From: SIG440 sp045580025
Lineage (GTDB): Bacteria; Bacillota; Clostridia; Monoglobales; Monoglobaceae
Assembly (NCBI GenBank): GCA_045580025.1
Contig: JAZNNB010000018.1
Location: forward strand, 1 to 5,017
Length of the DNA stretch: 5,017 bases
Direction of reading: 5' to 3'
Shown here: positions 4,871 through 5,017 of the stretch, piece after piece
Layout: each line of letters starts with the position of its first letter
Numbering within the stretch: the stretch's first letter is position 1
The notes under the pieces: model-generated
What the model saw: only the letters and a program-made list of their open reading frames with translations
Told to the model about the DNA's origin: nothing
The model's database searches: none
Program-made: the position numbers and the translations under genes

Positions 4871-4901
4871 AAAATGGCCGCTTATAAGAGCGGTCATTTT
4901 T
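4871..4901 (+). terminator. Hairpin with U-run, possible terminator of unknown transcript
   Basis: AAAATGGCCGCT (4871-4882) pairs with AGCGGTCATTTT (4889-4900), with one G-T pair and a six-base loop TATAAG. The A-rich start and T-rich end mean it could terminate transcription in either direction. No gene in view needs it, and it may equally be one more of the inverted repeats of this region. Confidence 0.4.
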
Positions 4902-4920
4902 CATATGCTACGTTGCTGCT

Positions 4921-5006
4921 CCTTTTTCGCAAAAGGGCACGTTCAAGTCGGTACTCACTTGCAAACGCGCTCATAACGACTTTGTTTCACTAACAACCTT
5001 TTGCGA
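4921..5006 (+). repeat. Inverted repeats near the right edge
   Basis: CCTTTT/AAAAGG with a TCGC loop (4921-4936) is a local hairpin. In addition TCGCAAAAGG (4927-4936) is repeated inverted, perfectly, as CCTTTTGCGA (4997-5006), so the two structures compete for the same bases. From 4846 to 5017 I see no credible gene: the open frames have no ribosome binding site and no recognisable protein family. Confidence 0.5.
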
Positions 5007-5017
5007 GTGTGCCTTCG

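Noticed and set aside
4728..4993. Two overlapping plus-strand frames of 82 and 67 codons
   Set aside because: They start at weak codons without a ribosome binding site, run through a series of hairpins and the tRNA 3'-end copy, and show no recognisable domain.
4648..5006. CRISPR array or retron-like RNA in the hairpin-rich tail
   Set aside because: The hairpins differ in sequence and spacing, there are no regularly spaced identical repeats, and no cas or reverse transcriptase gene is present.

Overview
The window reads as chromosomal DNA from a low-to-medium-GC Firmicute, most likely an anaerobic member of the Clostridia. The grounds are strong AAGGAGG-type ribosome binding sites, TTGACA/TATAAT-like promoters with 17-base spacers, an A-type RNase P RNA, and SerA and SerC of the clostridial kind. 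That placement is an inference from style and remembered relatives, not from a search.

Almost everything up to 4.4 kb is transcribed leftward (minus strand). From right to left, a promoter at 4418-4446 drives a Ppx/GppA-family phosphatase and then two half-size TauE/SafE (TSUP) membrane proteins. A second promoter at 2618-2646 drives serC and serA, the last-but-one and first enzymes of phosphorylated serine synthesis from 3-phosphoglycerate. The RNase P RNA gene (rnpB) begins about 10 bases after the serA stop and runs off the left edge of the window before its 3' end.

A rightward promoter at 4479-4507 drives a tRNA-Thr(CGT), followed by an intrinsic terminator. The last ~370 bases hold no credible gene. 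They are packed with short perfect inverted repeats and contain three fragments of the tRNA: a 12-base inverted copy, a 9-base direct copy, and a 14-base direct copy ending exactly at the tRNA's CCA. This looks like a dispersed repeat or the scar of an element that used the tRNA 3' end.

The genes themselves are mostly ordinary housekeeping functions. The points that stand out are: the TSUP transporter split by one in-frame stop with its own ribosome binding site at the junction; a 15-bp hairpin with a U-run that buries the ribosome binding site of the first TSUP half; a SerA whose expected catalytic arginine is histidine; rnpB abutting serA with no clear promoter of its own; and the tRNA-derived hairpin-rich tail. 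I see no clear defence system, CRISPR array, intact mobile element or phage gene.
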